A stretch of DNA of 64,000 bases from Geodermatophilus sp. TF02-6 (GTDB lineage: Bacteria > Actinomycetota > Actinomycetes > Mycobacteriales > Geodermatophilaceae), in contig NZ_QOHF01000006.1 of the NCBI RefSeq assembly GCF_003319115.1, positions 62,001 to 126,000 of the forward strand. Reading direction: 5' to 3'. Under the pieces are notes generated by a model, which was given only the letters and a program-made list of their open reading frames with translations, was not told the origin of the DNA and did no database searches. Within the stretch, counting starts at the first letter, position 1; every line of letters begins with the position of its first letter. Positions 17,966-26,330 of this stretch are shown here, piece after piece. The position numbers and the translations under genes were made by a program.

Positions 17966-19389
17966 GGGTGGTCCTCGTATCGGTCGCTGGCGGCCGGGCC
18001 GACGATCGGGTCGATCCCCTGGCGCGCTCCTCGGTCCCCCGCCCGTCCCGTGACGGCCCGGAAGGTGCCGGTGTCGACGCCGTCGAAGGTGGAGTGCAGG
18101 TCCAGCTCGGCCTCGATGACGCGGGCCAACCGACGGACACCCTCGCGGATCTGGTCCGGCTCGGGGTAGCAGTAGGACAGCCGCATGAACTCCTGGCCCG
18201 ACCCGTCGGCGTAGAAGCCGATGCCGGGGACGTAGGCCACGTGCGCGTTGACCGCGCGGGGCTGCATGAGCTTGGCGTCCAGCCCGTGCGGCAGCTGCAG
18301 CCACACGTAGAACCCGCCGTCGGGCCTCGTCCAGGTGGTGCCCGGCGGCATGAGCGCCTCGAGCGACTCCAGGGTGGCGTCCCGCCGCTCCCGGTAGAGC
18401 TCGGTGAACAGCTTGATCTGCTCGCGCCAGGGCTGGGTGTCCAGGTAGCGGGCGACGGCGTACTGGGTGAGCGAGGGCGGGCAGAGCACCTGCGCCTCGG
18501 TGGCCAGCACCAGCTTCTCCCGGACGGCGAGCGGGGCGAGCACCCAGCCGACCCGCAGGCCCGGGGAGAAGGTCTTGGAGAACGACCCCAGGTAGACGAC
18601 CCGGTCGGCGTCGCGGGCACGCAGCGCGCGCATCGGCTCGTGGTCGAAGCCGAGCAGCCCGTACGGGTTGTCCTCGACGACCAGCAGGTCGTAGCGGTCG
18701 GCGATGTCGATGACCGCCCGGCGGCGCGGCTCGGAGAGCGTCACCCCGGCCGGGTTGTGGTAGTTGGGCACGGTGTAGAGGAACTTCACCCGGTCGCCGC
18801 CCGCCCGGCACTCCAGCAGCGCCTGCTCCAGCGCCTCGGGGACCAGCCCGTCGTCGTCCATCGGAACGTGCCGGACCCGCGCCTCGGCGGCCTGGAAGAC
18901 GCCCAGCGCGCCGACGTAGGAGGGGCCCTCGGCGAGGACGACGTCGCCGGGGTCGCAGAAGACGCGGGTGACCAGGTCCAGCCCCTGCTGGGAGCCGACG
19001 GTGACGACGACCTCGCTGGGCGAGGCGTCGGTGATGCCCTCCAGGGCCATGACGTCGCAGATCCGCTCCCGCAGCCGCGGGTCGCCCTGGCCGGAGCCGT
19101 ACTGCAGCGTCTGCGCGCCCATGCCCGAGACCAGCTCGCCGATCATCGAGCCAACCGCGTCCAGCGGCAGCGCGGTGACCGCGGGCATGCCGCCGGCCAG
19201 CGAGACCACCTCGGGGCGGCTCACCACGGAGAACAGCGCCCGGATCTCGGAGGTCTTCATCCCGTGGGTGCGTGCTGCGTACCGGTCGGCCAGCGGGTCC
19301 AGCCGCGGGTGGCGGGGCGCGTGGAGTGGTTGCGCCGCGTGGGGGTGCACACCGGGGCCCGGGGGGGTGCCGGGCGGGAGGGAGACCAC
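17962..19389 (-). CDS. PLP-dependent aminotransferase, class I fold (AAT/LysN-like)
   Basis: A 475-residue fold-type I aminotransferase lacking an N-terminal GntR domain. PLP motifs are VTVGSQQGLDLV, TVPNYHNPAGVTLS (Asn/Pro), VVEDNPYG, and the Schiff-base lysine in LGSFSKTFSPGLRVGW. The start is probably the GTG at 19389, because a TACACT hexamer ends 6 nt before it, which suits a leaderless transcript; the ATG of MKTSEIRALF about 44 residues in is the alternative. Amino donor and acceptor are unknown. It forms a two-gene unit with the Ddl-family ligase. Confidence 0.87.
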   Translation of the reverse strand: MVSLPPGTPPGPGVHPHAAQPLHAPRHPRLDPLADRYAARTHGMKTSEIRALFSVVSRPEVVSLAGGMPAVTALPLDAVGSMIGELVSGMGAQTLQYGSGQGDPRLRERICDVMALEGITDASPSEVVVTVGSQQGLDLVTRVFCDPGDVVLAEGPSYVGALGVFQAAEARVRHVPMDDDGLVPEALEQALLECRAGGDRVKFLYTVPNYHNPAGVTLSEPRRRAVIDIADRYDLLVVEDNPYGLLGFDHEPMRALRARDADRVVYLGSFSKTFSPGLRVGWVLAPLAVREKLVLATEAQVLCPPSLTQYAVARYLDTQPWREQIKLFTELYRERRDATLESLEALMPPGTTWTRPDGGFYVWLQLPHGLDAKLMQPRAVNAHVAYVPGIGFYADGSGQEFMRLSYCYPEPDQIREGVRRLARVIEAELDLHSTFDGVDTGTFRAVTGRAGDRGARQGIDPIVGPAASDRYEDHP

Positions 19390-19490
19390 CCGTCGAGTGT
19401 ACGGAGCAGGGCCACGGCGCCCCTGGGACACGGCAGCCGGACGGACCGGTCGGTCACACCGGTCCCGGGAGACACCGGTGCACCCGTCGT

Positions 19491-19551
19491 GGGCATGGGA
19501 AGCGATACCTGCGTCGTGGCCGTGCAGACGCACGTATCGCTTCCCATGCCC
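19491..19551. terminator. Very long near-perfect hairpin between cwlM and the aminotransferase gene
   Basis: Arms 19491-19515 and 19527-19551 are 25 nt each with one mismatch (C opposite C) around an 11-nt loop. The outer 18 bp are perfect (GGGCATGGGAAGCGATAC pairing with GTATCGCTTCCCATGCCC). It begins 7 nt after the cwlM stop on the minus strand and lies about 100 nt before the aminotransferase start. A cwlM terminator is the simplest reading. The length and lower-GC palindromic sequence also allow a regulatory site or a small mobile palindrome. Confidence 0.7.
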
Positions 19552-19558
19552 AGGGGGG

Positions 19559-20701
19559 TCAGCGGGCGCGGGGGAGGACGAACGTGCCGGTGGGCGGGTC
19601 GGCCTCGGCGGGCAGGAACAGCCGCTGGACGGCGGCCAGGACGGCGCTGGCGACGGTGCTGCGCAGCCGGGCGTCGAGCAGCAGCAGCCGGTCGACCGGG
19701 TGGGAGAGGTAGCCGCAGTCGAGGCGCACGGCGGGCATGCGGGTCGCGCGCAGCAGGTCCCAGGTCTTGGCGTGCGAGCCCAGGTCGAGCATGCCGGTGC
19801 GGGCGACCATCTCGCGGCGCACCAGGCCGGCGAACTGCTCGCCGACGGTGGAGGACGCGCCCGAGCCGGTGCCGTAGTAGTAGCTGGCCACCCCGCGGGC
19901 GTGCTCGGAGCCGTGCGCGTCCAGGTGCAGGGAGAGGAACAGGTCGGCGTGGGCGTCGTTGGCGAACGCCGTCCGCTCGGTCGGCGTGGGGGCCTGGTAC
20001 CGGCCGCGGGTCAGGTAGACGGTGGCCCCGGCCGCGGCGAGCCGGCCCTCGATGCGGTAGGCCAGGTCGAGGACCAGGTCGGCCTCGGTCGTCTCGCCCG
20101 CGGTGAAGCCGGGATCGGGTCCGCCGTGCCCGGGGTCGACGACGATGCGCCGGCCGATCAGGTGGGGGCCGCTCTCGACGAAGTGGGCGCTCTGCCGCAG
20201 CAGCTGCGGCCGCCCGCCGGTGACCTTGCGGCCCAGCTGGCGCAGCGCGCGCAGCGTGGCGGGGCCGCAGGTGCCGTCGGCGGTCAGCCCGTAGTCGCGC
20301 TGGAAGGCCCGCAGTCCGACCTCGGTCTCCGGGCCGAAGACGCCGTCGACGGGGCCCGCGTCGTAGCCGAGTTCGTGCAGCCGCTCCTGCAGGCTGGTCA
20401 CGTCGTCCCCGCGCGTCGGCCGCTCGGGATCGTGGTGCAGCAGCCGGTCGCCCAGCTTCCAGCGCGCCTCGGACAGGGCGCGGTAGGTCTCCTCGCCCAC
20501 GCGGCCGTCGACGGAGAGCCCGCGGACCTGCTGGAAGTGGCGGACGGCGAGCTCGGTCGCGGCGTCGTAGACGGCCTGGCCGAGTGCGTCGTCCCCGTCG
20601 GCCAACAGCAGCCCGAGGGTGCGCAGGGCGGCGTGGACGTCGGCCACGGCGGGGCCGCGGTCCCCGGGACGCAGGGGTTGCATGCGGCTGTCGGTTCCCA
20701 T
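19559..20701 (-). CDS. cwlM: CwlM-like peptidoglycan amidase-family protein
   Basis: A 380-residue protein starting at the ATG at 20701 (MGTDSRMQPLRPGDRG). Two peptidoglycan-binding repeats (about 10-75, AVADVHAALRTLGLL; about 90-150, VTSLQERLHELGYDAGPVDG) precede an Amidase_3 domain (about 180-370) with VVDPGHGGPDPGF, TEADLVLDLAYRIE and SLHLDAHGSEHARGVASYYY. Near the catalytic glutamate position it reads LDCGYLSHP, where active enzymes usually have E-x-G-F-x-S/T-N. No signal peptide is visible. In mycobacteria cytoplasmic CwlM (Rv3915) is a regulator of MurA and MurJ rather than an amidase, and its neighbours are also trxA/trxB and murJ. Confidence 0.85.
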   Translation of the reverse strand: MGTDSRMQPLRPGDRGPAVADVHAALRTLGLLLADGDDALGQAVYDAATELAVRHFQQVRGLSVDGRVGEETYRALSEARWKLGDRLLHHDPERPTRGDDVTSLQERLHELGYDAGPVDGVFGPETEVGLRAFQRDYGLTADGTCGPATLRALRQLGRKVTGGRPQLLRQSAHFVESGPHLIGRRIVVDPGHGGPDPGFTAGETTEADLVLDLAYRIEGRLAAAGATVYLTRGRYQAPTPTERTAFANDAHADLFLSLHLDAHGSEHARGVASYYYGTGSGASSTVGEQFAGLVRREMVARTGMLDLGSHAKTWDLLRATRMPAVRLDCGYLSHPVDRLLLLDARLRSTVASAVLAAVQRLFLPAEADPPTGTFVLPRAR

Positions 20702-20800
20702 CGTGGGTCGATTCTCACCCCGGCCCTGGCCCCGGCCCAGCCGACCCCCGGACACGCCAGGGCCTCCCCCACCGGCTGGCGGAGGAGGCCCTCCGAGTGG

Positions 20801-20952
20801 CCCCGTCCCGGGTCCCGCCCCGAGCCTGCGAGGGGTGGAACAAGGGCCCCCTTGCCCCCGACCACTCGCACGCTCGCGCTAGGCCCCCTCCCGGGCACCG
20901 CCCCGAGCTTGCGAGGGGTGGGCAGGAGGGGGTCCTTCTACCTGCAAGGGAG
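20801..20952. repeat. GC-rich intergenic repeat, copy 3 (double)
   Basis: The cwlM-trxA spacer holds two successive versions of the repeat: CCCCGTCCCGGGTCCCGCCC with GCGAGGGGTGG, then CCGCCCCGAGCTTGCGAGGG with GGGGGTCCTTCT. It directly follows the trxA stop on the minus strand. Confidence 0.65.
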
Positions 20953-20965
20953 CCGGAGTCCTTGA

Positions 20966-21292
20966 TCAGATGTAGTCGGCGAGGTCGGAGAGGATGGCGC
21001 CCTTGGGCTTGGCGCCGATGATGCTCTTCACCGGCTTGCCGCCCTGGAACACGGTCATCGTCGGGATCGACATGACCTGGTAGTCGCGGGCGATCTGCGG
21101 GTTCTCGTCGATGTTCAGCTTGGCGATCGTCAGCTTGTCGCCGTGCTCGGCGGCGATCTCCTCGAGGACCGGGGCGACCATCTTGCACGGCCCGCACCAC
21201 TCCGCCCAGAAGTCGACGAGCACGGGCTTGTCGCTGCCCAGCACGTGGTCGGCGAAGGTGGCGTCGGTGACCGTCACGGTGTTGCCTGCCAT
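20966..21292 (-). CDS. trxA: Thioredoxin
   Basis: A 108-residue thioredoxin that reduces protein disulfides with electrons from TrxB. The start is the ATG at 21292 (MAGNTVTVTDATF) behind GAGAGGGAGT; a longer open frame is not supported. The active site WCGPC is near residue 32, and the cis-proline loop SIPTMTVFQGG is present. The gene follows trxB on the same strand, with a repeat element between them. Confidence 0.97.
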   Translation of the reverse strand: MAGNTVTVTDATFADHVLGSDKPVLVDFWAEWCGPCKMVAPVLEEIAAEHGDKLTIAKLNIDENPQIARDYQVMSIPTMTVFQGGKPVKSIIGAKPKGAILSDLADYI

Positions 21293-21383
21293 GGTCGTAC
21301 TCCCTCTCGGTCTGCTGGTACCCGCCGGCTGCAACCGGACGGGAAGTGGGTGTATGCCCGGTGTGAGGACCATCCTGCCCCCA

Positions 21384-21463
21384 CCGTAGGAGGACCCCGT
21401 CCTCCCCAGCCTTCGGAAGAGCACCTCTCGCAGGCTCGGGGCGGGACCCCGGAGGCGACGGGG
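21384..21463. repeat. GC-rich intergenic repeat, copy 4 (interrupted)
   Basis: Between trxB (stop 21491) and trxA (start 21292). The modules AGGACCCCGTCCTCCCCA and CTCTCGCAGGCTCGGGGCGG are present but separated by an extra 15-20 nt compared with other copies, so this copy looks disrupted. Confidence 0.55.
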
Positions 21464-21490
21464 CCGCGGCGGGCCCCTACCGGGCGATCG

Positions 21491-22510
21491 TCAGCGCTCG
21501 CCGAAGGCCTCGGCCAGGTAGCGCTCGGCGTCGATGGCCGCCGCCGCGCCGGTGCCGGCCGAGGTGATCGCCTGGCGGTAGACGTGATCGACCACGTCCC
21601 CGCAGGCGAACACCCCCTCGATGTTGGTCCGGGTGCTCGGCTGCTCCACCTGGACGTAACCCTCGTCGTCCAACTTGAGCTGCCCGACGAACAGCTCGCT
21701 GCGCGGATCGTGCCCGATCGCCACGAACACCCCGCTCACCGGCAGCTCCTCGATGGCCCCGGAGGCCACATCGGTCAACTCCACACCGGCCACCGTCTGA
21801 TCGCCGAGCACGTCGGTGACCTGCTTGCCCAACGCCCAGCGGATCTTCTCGTTGTCCCGGGCGCGCTTCTGCATGATCTTCGAGGCGCGCAGCTCGTCGC
21901 GGCGGTGCACCACGGTGACGGTCTTGGCGAACCGGGTCAGGAAGGTGGCCTCCTCCATCGCCGAGTCCCCGCCACCGACCACGGCGATGTCCTGATCGCG
22001 GAAGAAGAACCCGTCGCAGGTGGCGCACGCCGATACGCCGTGACCGAGCAGCCGGGCCTCGTTGTCCAGCCCCAGGTAGCGGTACTTCGAGCCGGTGGCC
22101 ACGATCACCGCGTGCGCCCGGTGCACCTCGTCGCCGACGGTGACCACCTTGGGCTCGGCGGTGAGGTCGACTGCGGTGACGTCGGCGGGTACCAGCTCGG
22201 CGCCGAAGCGTTCGGCTTGGGTGCGCATGTCGTCCATCAGCTGGGGGCCTTGGATGCCCTCGGCGAAGCCGGGGAAGTTCTCCACCTCGGTGGTGGTCAT
22301 CAGCGCCCCGCCGAACTGGGAGCCTTCGAAGACCAGCGGGTGCAGGTTGGCCCGGGCGGCGTAGATGGCGGCGGTGTACCCGGCCGGGCCGGAGCCGATG
22401 ATGACCAGGTCGCGGACGCCGTCGTGCTCGGCCGGGGGGATGGCCGGCTCGGCGTGCTCGGCCGTCACCGCCGGGCCGGGGGTCGGGTGCTCAGTCGTCA
22501 CGGGCGGCAC
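21491..22510 (-). CDS. trxB: Thioredoxin reductase (NADPH)
   Basis: A 339-residue flavoenzyme that uses NADPH to reduce TrxA. The FAD motif [16 protein letters not shown], redox-active [11 protein letters not shown] (Cys pair near 162/165), NADPH motif [15 protein letters not shown] and the C-terminal [19 protein letters not shown] are all intact. The first 30 residues are a hydrophilic extension. The GTG at 22510 is favoured because TACCAT ends 7 nt before it, suggesting leaderless transcription. Confidence 0.96.
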   Translation of the reverse strand: MPPVTTEHPTPGPAVTAEHAEPAIPPAEHDGVRDLVIIGSGPAGYTAAIYAARANLHPLVFEGSQFGGALMTTTEVENFPGFAEGIQGPQLMDDMRTQAERFGAELVPADVTAVDLTAEPKVVTVGDEVHRAHAVIVATGSKYRYLGLDNEARLLGHGVSACATCDGFFFRDQDIAVVGGGDSAMEEATFLTRFAKTVTVVHRRDELRASKIMQKRARDNEKIRWALGKQVTDVLGDQTVAGVELTDVASGAIEELPVSGVFVAIGHDPRSELFVGQLKLDDEGYVQVEQPSTRTNIEGVFACGDVVDHVYRQAITSAGTGAAAAIDAERYLAEAFGER

Positions 22511-22562
22511 AACGAGGATGGTAGGGGCGGCATTCCCCGCTCACCGGGCCGCGGGTCCTCGC

Positions 22563-24137
22563 TCAGCCGGCGCGGATCGGGGTCACCTCGGCGAGGTCCC
22601 CGGCGAACCCGCCGTCGGCCGGCGCCAGCGAGGTGATCCACACCAGCACGTAGCGGGCGGTCACCGGCTGGTCGAAGGTCAGCTCGGCGGTGCCGTCGAC
22701 CGTGCCGGAGGCGTCGACGGCGTAGCCGTCCAGCGAGACGCCCGGGTCGTTCCCGGTGCGCACCTCGACGGCGATCCCCGGGGTCGTCGTGGTCACGGTG
22801 ACGCCGGCCAGCCGCTGGTCGCCGCCGAGGTCGTACCGGACGCCGACACCGGGCTTGAGGTTGCCGAACGCGGCCGAGCCCCGGTATGTGACGGTGGACC
22901 AGGCGCTGGCCGGGTCGCCGTCGTGGGAGAGGTCGACGTCGTCCTCGTTCTCCGGGTCGCCGTCGCCGTAGGGGTTGAACACCGACGCCCCGGTGACCGC
23001 CAGCGGGCCGGCGGAGGGGGCGGCCGTCGTGGTCGGCGCGGCGGGTGCGTCGGTGGACGGCGCCGTGGTGGGCGGGTCGTCTGCGGCGCTGCCGGTGCCG
23101 GCCACCGAGAGCACGTTGTTGCCCACGTACCAGGCCAGGGCGACCACCACGAGCAGGGCCAGCAGCGGTAGACCCACCACCAGCAGCCGGCGGCGCCCGG
23201 GCGGGGGCGCGCCGCCCGCGTCCTCCTCGGGGTCGGGGTCGTCGTCCGCGGCGGCGAACGGCAGCAGGTCGTCCTCGTCGCCGTCGTCGGCCGTGACGGG
23301 AGCCGGCCGGTTGCCGTGGAACACGGTCGAACCCGAGGGGGCGGGCTCGGCCGCGACGTCCTCCTCGCGGCGCTCGCGCAGCCGGCGCAGCCAGCCGCTG
23401 TCGGACTCGTCGGGTTCGCGCACCGGCGCCGTACGGGGGCGCTCGGCGAGCAGGGCGGCCATCGCGGACGCGCTGGACAGCCGCGTGCCCGGCTCGGTGG
23501 AGCGGGCGCGGCGCACCAGGGCGGCCAGGTCGGGGGCGATGCCCGTCCGACGGCCGGTGTCCGGAAGCGGGGTCGCGCCGGCGCGGTGGCCGGTCAGGCA
23601 GTGCTCGAGCAGCTCGCCGAGGGCGGCGATGTCGCCCTGCACGCTGCCGTGGGCGGCGGGGACCGACCGCAGCCCGACCAGGCCGCCCGGCCGCAGGACG
23701 ACGGTCTCCGGGCTGATCCCGCCGACGGCCAGCCCGGCCCGGTGGGCGTCGGCGACGCCCTCGGCCAGCCGGCGCATCACGGTGCGCACCTCCCGCTCGG
23801 GCATCGGGCCCTCGGCCAGGCGCTCGGCGAGGGCCTGGCCCTCGATCCACTCGTTGACGACGTAGGCCGCGCCGCCCGGCGCGCGCCCGTCGCCCTCCGC
23901 GGCGTCGTAGACCATGGCGAGGGCGGGGGTGGCCAGGCCGCCGGCGGTCAGCGCCCGGCCGATCCACTCGCGGGCGGGCGGGCCGCCCGGGGTGTGCACG
24001 CGGACGGCGACGTCCCGGTCGAGGATGCGGTCCCGGGCACGCCAGCAGCGGATCGCGCCGGTGGCCGTGGTCTCGGCGGGGCCGACCTCGTCGAGGGGCC
24101 GGTAGCGGTCGGGCAGGCCGGTGGTCGTGGACGTCAT
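22563..24137 (-). CDS. Membrane-anchored protein kinase-like protein (pseudokinase) with extracytoplasmic sugar-binding-like domain
   Basis: A 524-residue protein. Residues about 10-270 keep a kinase-like layout, but the catalytic loop expected as HRDxKPEN reads HRAGLAVGGISPETVVL and no DFG is seen, so it should be catalytically dead. One membrane helix (about 325-350, LLVVGLPLLALLVVVALAWYV) follows a juxtamembrane acidic and Arg region. Outside is a Thr/Pro stalk and a domain of about 140 residues (FNPYGDGDPENEDDVDLS, PASAWSTVTY) resembling the discoidin-like ectodomain of M. tuberculosis Rv3910. In Mycobacterium this module is fused to MurJ; here it is a separate gene just downstream of murJ. 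Confidence 0.85.
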   Translation of the reverse strand: MTSTTTGLPDRYRPLDEVGPAETTATGAIRCWRARDRILDRDVAVRVHTPGGPPAREWIGRALTAGGLATPALAMVYDAAEGDGRAPGGAAYVVNEWIEGQALAERLAEGPMPEREVRTVMRRLAEGVADAHRAGLAVGGISPETVVLRPGGLVGLRSVPAAHGSVQGDIAALGELLEHCLTGHRAGATPLPDTGRRTGIAPDLAALVRRARSTEPGTRLSSASAMAALLAERPRTAPVREPDESDSGWLRRLRERREEDVAAEPAPSGSTVFHGNRPAPVTADDGDEDDLLPFAAADDDPDPEEDAGGAPPPGRRRLLVVGLPLLALLVVVALAWYVGNNVLSVAGTGSAADDPPTTAPSTDAPAAPTTTAAPSAGPLAVTGASVFNPYGDGDPENEDDVDLSHDGDPASAWSTVTYRGSAAFGNLKPGVGVRYDLGGDQRLAGVTVTTTTPGIAVEVRTGNDPGVSLDGYAVDASGTVDGTAELTFDQPVTARYVLVWITSLAPADGGFAGDLAEVTPIRAG

Positions 24138-24205
24138 CGACGGCTCCGGCCCCCTGTCCGCTCCCGGCCGGCGGCTGGGTCGCCCCGGCGGCGGCGACGC
24201 AGTGC

Positions 24206-26260
24206 TCACCCGCGTCCCAGGCGGGACCTGACGGCGGCCAGGGGCTCCCGGATCTCGGGGACTCGGGCGACCACGATCCCGGCGAGAGCCGCGCCGCCGA
24301 CCACCACGGTACCGACGAGCAGGGTGCCGAGCGACCCCCTCACCGACGTCCCGAACGCGGCGTCGGTCACGGCCACCGCCGCCCAGCCGAGGAGGCCGGC
24401 GACCAGGGAGGCGGCGGCGATCCGCAGCACCGGACCGCGGGTCCTGCCGCCGTCCACGTCGCCCAGCCGGCGGCGCAGGGCCGCCTGCCCGATCCCCCAG
24501 CCGGCGACGTAGGTGAGGCTGGTGACCAGCATCAGCCCGGCGACCACCTGCCCCGGCTCGACGACCACCGGCACCAGCAGCAGCAGCGGCACCCGGACGG
24601 CGACCATCCCGAGCTGGACGAGGGTCGGGGTGCGGGCGTCCTTCATCGCGTAGAAGACCCGCAGCTGCAGCAGGGTGATCGCCATCGGCAGCAGCCCGAA
24701 CGCCCCGACGGCCAGCGCGACGCCGATCCCCCGGGCCTGGGCGACCGTCGTCTCCCCGTGGCCGAAGGCGATCGTCGCCACGGCCGGCCCGAGGACGACG
24801 AGCGCGGCGGTGATCGGCAGCAGGCCGAGCGCCGACAGCCGGGTGCCCAGGGAGAGGTCCTGCACCACGCCGGGCACGTCGCCGCGGGCGGCCGCGCGGC
24901 TCATCCGCGGCAGCAGGGCGGTGAGCAGGGCGACGCCGATGATCCCGTAGGGCATCTGGAACAGCAGGTTGGCGTTGGCCAAGGCCGCGTTGCCCAGCCC
25001 ACCCGCGGCCGCGGCGGCCGCCGCCACCTGGTTGGCCACCACCACGCCCACCTGGCTGACCAGCACGTAGCCGACGACCCACAGCCCCAGCGACCCGGCC
25101 TCGCCCAGCCCGGTGCCGCGCAGCCCCCACTGCGGCCGCAGCGGCACCCCGTGCCGGCCGAGCAGCGGCAGGAGCACCAGCGCCTGGACGGCGATGCCCA
25201 GCGTGGTGCCGACACCGAGCACCCACACCTGGGTGTCGGTGATGGTCACCGGCGTCAGCGGCCCCGGCCCGCCGGCGAGCACGAACAGCCCGCCGGTGAC
25301 GATGACCACGACGTTGTTGAGCACCGGTGCCCAGGCCGGCGGCCCGAAGACCCCCCGGGCGTTGAGGACGGCCGTGGCCAGGGCGCCCACGCCGTAGAAG
25401 ACGATCTCCACCAGCAGAATCCGGGCCAGCCAGGTGGCCAGCCGCACCTGGTCGGGGTCGTCGCGGATGTTCATCAGCCAGGTCAGCGCCGGAGCGGCCA
25501 GCACGGCCAGCGCGGTCAGCGCGCTCAGCCCCACGACGGTCAGGGTCATCAGCCGCTGGGCGTACCGCACGCCGCCGTCGGCGTCCTCCTCCTGCGCGCC
25601 GACCAGCAGCGGGACGACGACCGAGGTGAGCACCCCGCCGAGCAGCAGCTCGTAGACGATGTTGGGCAGCAGGTTGGCGACGGTGTAGGCGTTGCCGACG
25701 GCGGCCACGCCCAGCACCGCGGTGAGCACCGCCGTCCGCAGGAAGCCGGTCAGCCGGGAGACCAGCGTGGCCACCGCCATGGTGCCGGCGGCGCGGAGGA
25801 TGCCGCGGCTGGCGCCGGGCCGGCCCTCCCGAGCCTCGACCTCCTCGTCGGACTCGTCGACCGGCCGCGGCACCGCCGGCAGCACCGGGATGAGCTGGGT
25901 GTCGTCGGGCCCGGGCACCCACCGTGAGGCGCCCCGCGGATACGGCGGCGGTACGGGGGGCAGGTGGCGCGCGCGGGGGGACGGCGGCGGGACCGGGGGC
26001 AGCGGCCGGCCGGCCTCCGGCGGGTACGGCGGGGTCGGGTACGGCGGGGTCGGATACGGCGGAGGGGGCAGCGGGAGGGCCGGCGGTGTGCCGGGTCCGG
26101 GGACCCGCGGCGGGGCGCCGTCCCGCGCCGTCCCGTCGACGGGGGGACGGCGGGCCGCCGACGACCCGTTCGCCGCGGCCCGCCGCGACGGGGCAGGAGG
26201 CGGGGGGACCGGGGGCAGCGGGACCCGGCGCTGCTCCTCGACCGGGCGGTCCCCGCTCAC
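24206..26260 (-). CDS. murJ: Lipid II flippase MurJ (MviN)
   Basis: A 684-residue MOP-family membrane protein that flips lipid II across the plasma membrane for peptidoglycan synthesis. About 150 N-terminal residues are an unusual proline-rich cytoplasmic tract with PPYPTPPYP repeats. The transporter core then begins at GILRAAGTMAVATLVSRLTG, the typical MurJ first helix, and has about 14 hydrophobic segments. GTG start behind AGGAGGTCCG. The pseudokinase gene follows 68 nt later and the DUF6049 gene precedes it. Confidence 0.93.
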   Translation of the reverse strand: MSGDRPVEEQRRVPLPPVPPPPAPSRRAAANGSSAARRPPVDGTARDGAPPRVPGPGTPPALPLPPPPYPTPPYPTPPYPPEAGRPLPPVPPPSPRARHLPPVPPPYPRGASRWVPGPDDTQLIPVLPAVPRPVDESDEEVEAREGRPGASRGILRAAGTMAVATLVSRLTGFLRTAVLTAVLGVAAVGNAYTVANLLPNIVYELLLGGVLTSVVVPLLVGAQEEDADGGVRYAQRLMTLTVVGLSALTALAVLAAPALTWLMNIRDDPDQVRLATWLARILLVEIVFYGVGALATAVLNARGVFGPPAWAPVLNNVVVIVTGGLFVLAGGPGPLTPVTITDTQVWVLGVGTTLGIAVQALVLLPLLGRHGVPLRPQWGLRGTGLGEAGSLGLWVVGYVLVSQVGVVVANQVAAAAAAAGGLGNAALANANLLFQMPYGIIGVALLTALLPRMSRAAARGDVPGVVQDLSLGTRLSALGLLPITAALVVLGPAVATIAFGHGETTVAQARGIGVALAVGAFGLLPMAITLLQLRVFYAMKDARTPTLVQLGMVAVRVPLLLLVPVVVEPGQVVAGLMLVTSLTYVAGWGIGQAALRRRLGDVDGGRTRGPVLRIAAASLVAGLLGWAAVAVTDAAFGTSVRGSLGTLLVGTVVVGGAALAGIVVARVPEIREPLAAVRSRLGRG

Positions 26261-26330
26261 CGGACCTCCTCGCCGGCGCCTGCCGGGCGCCGGCGCGGGG
26301 TCGCCGTGCCCGGTGGTGGGCTTCCGCCGC

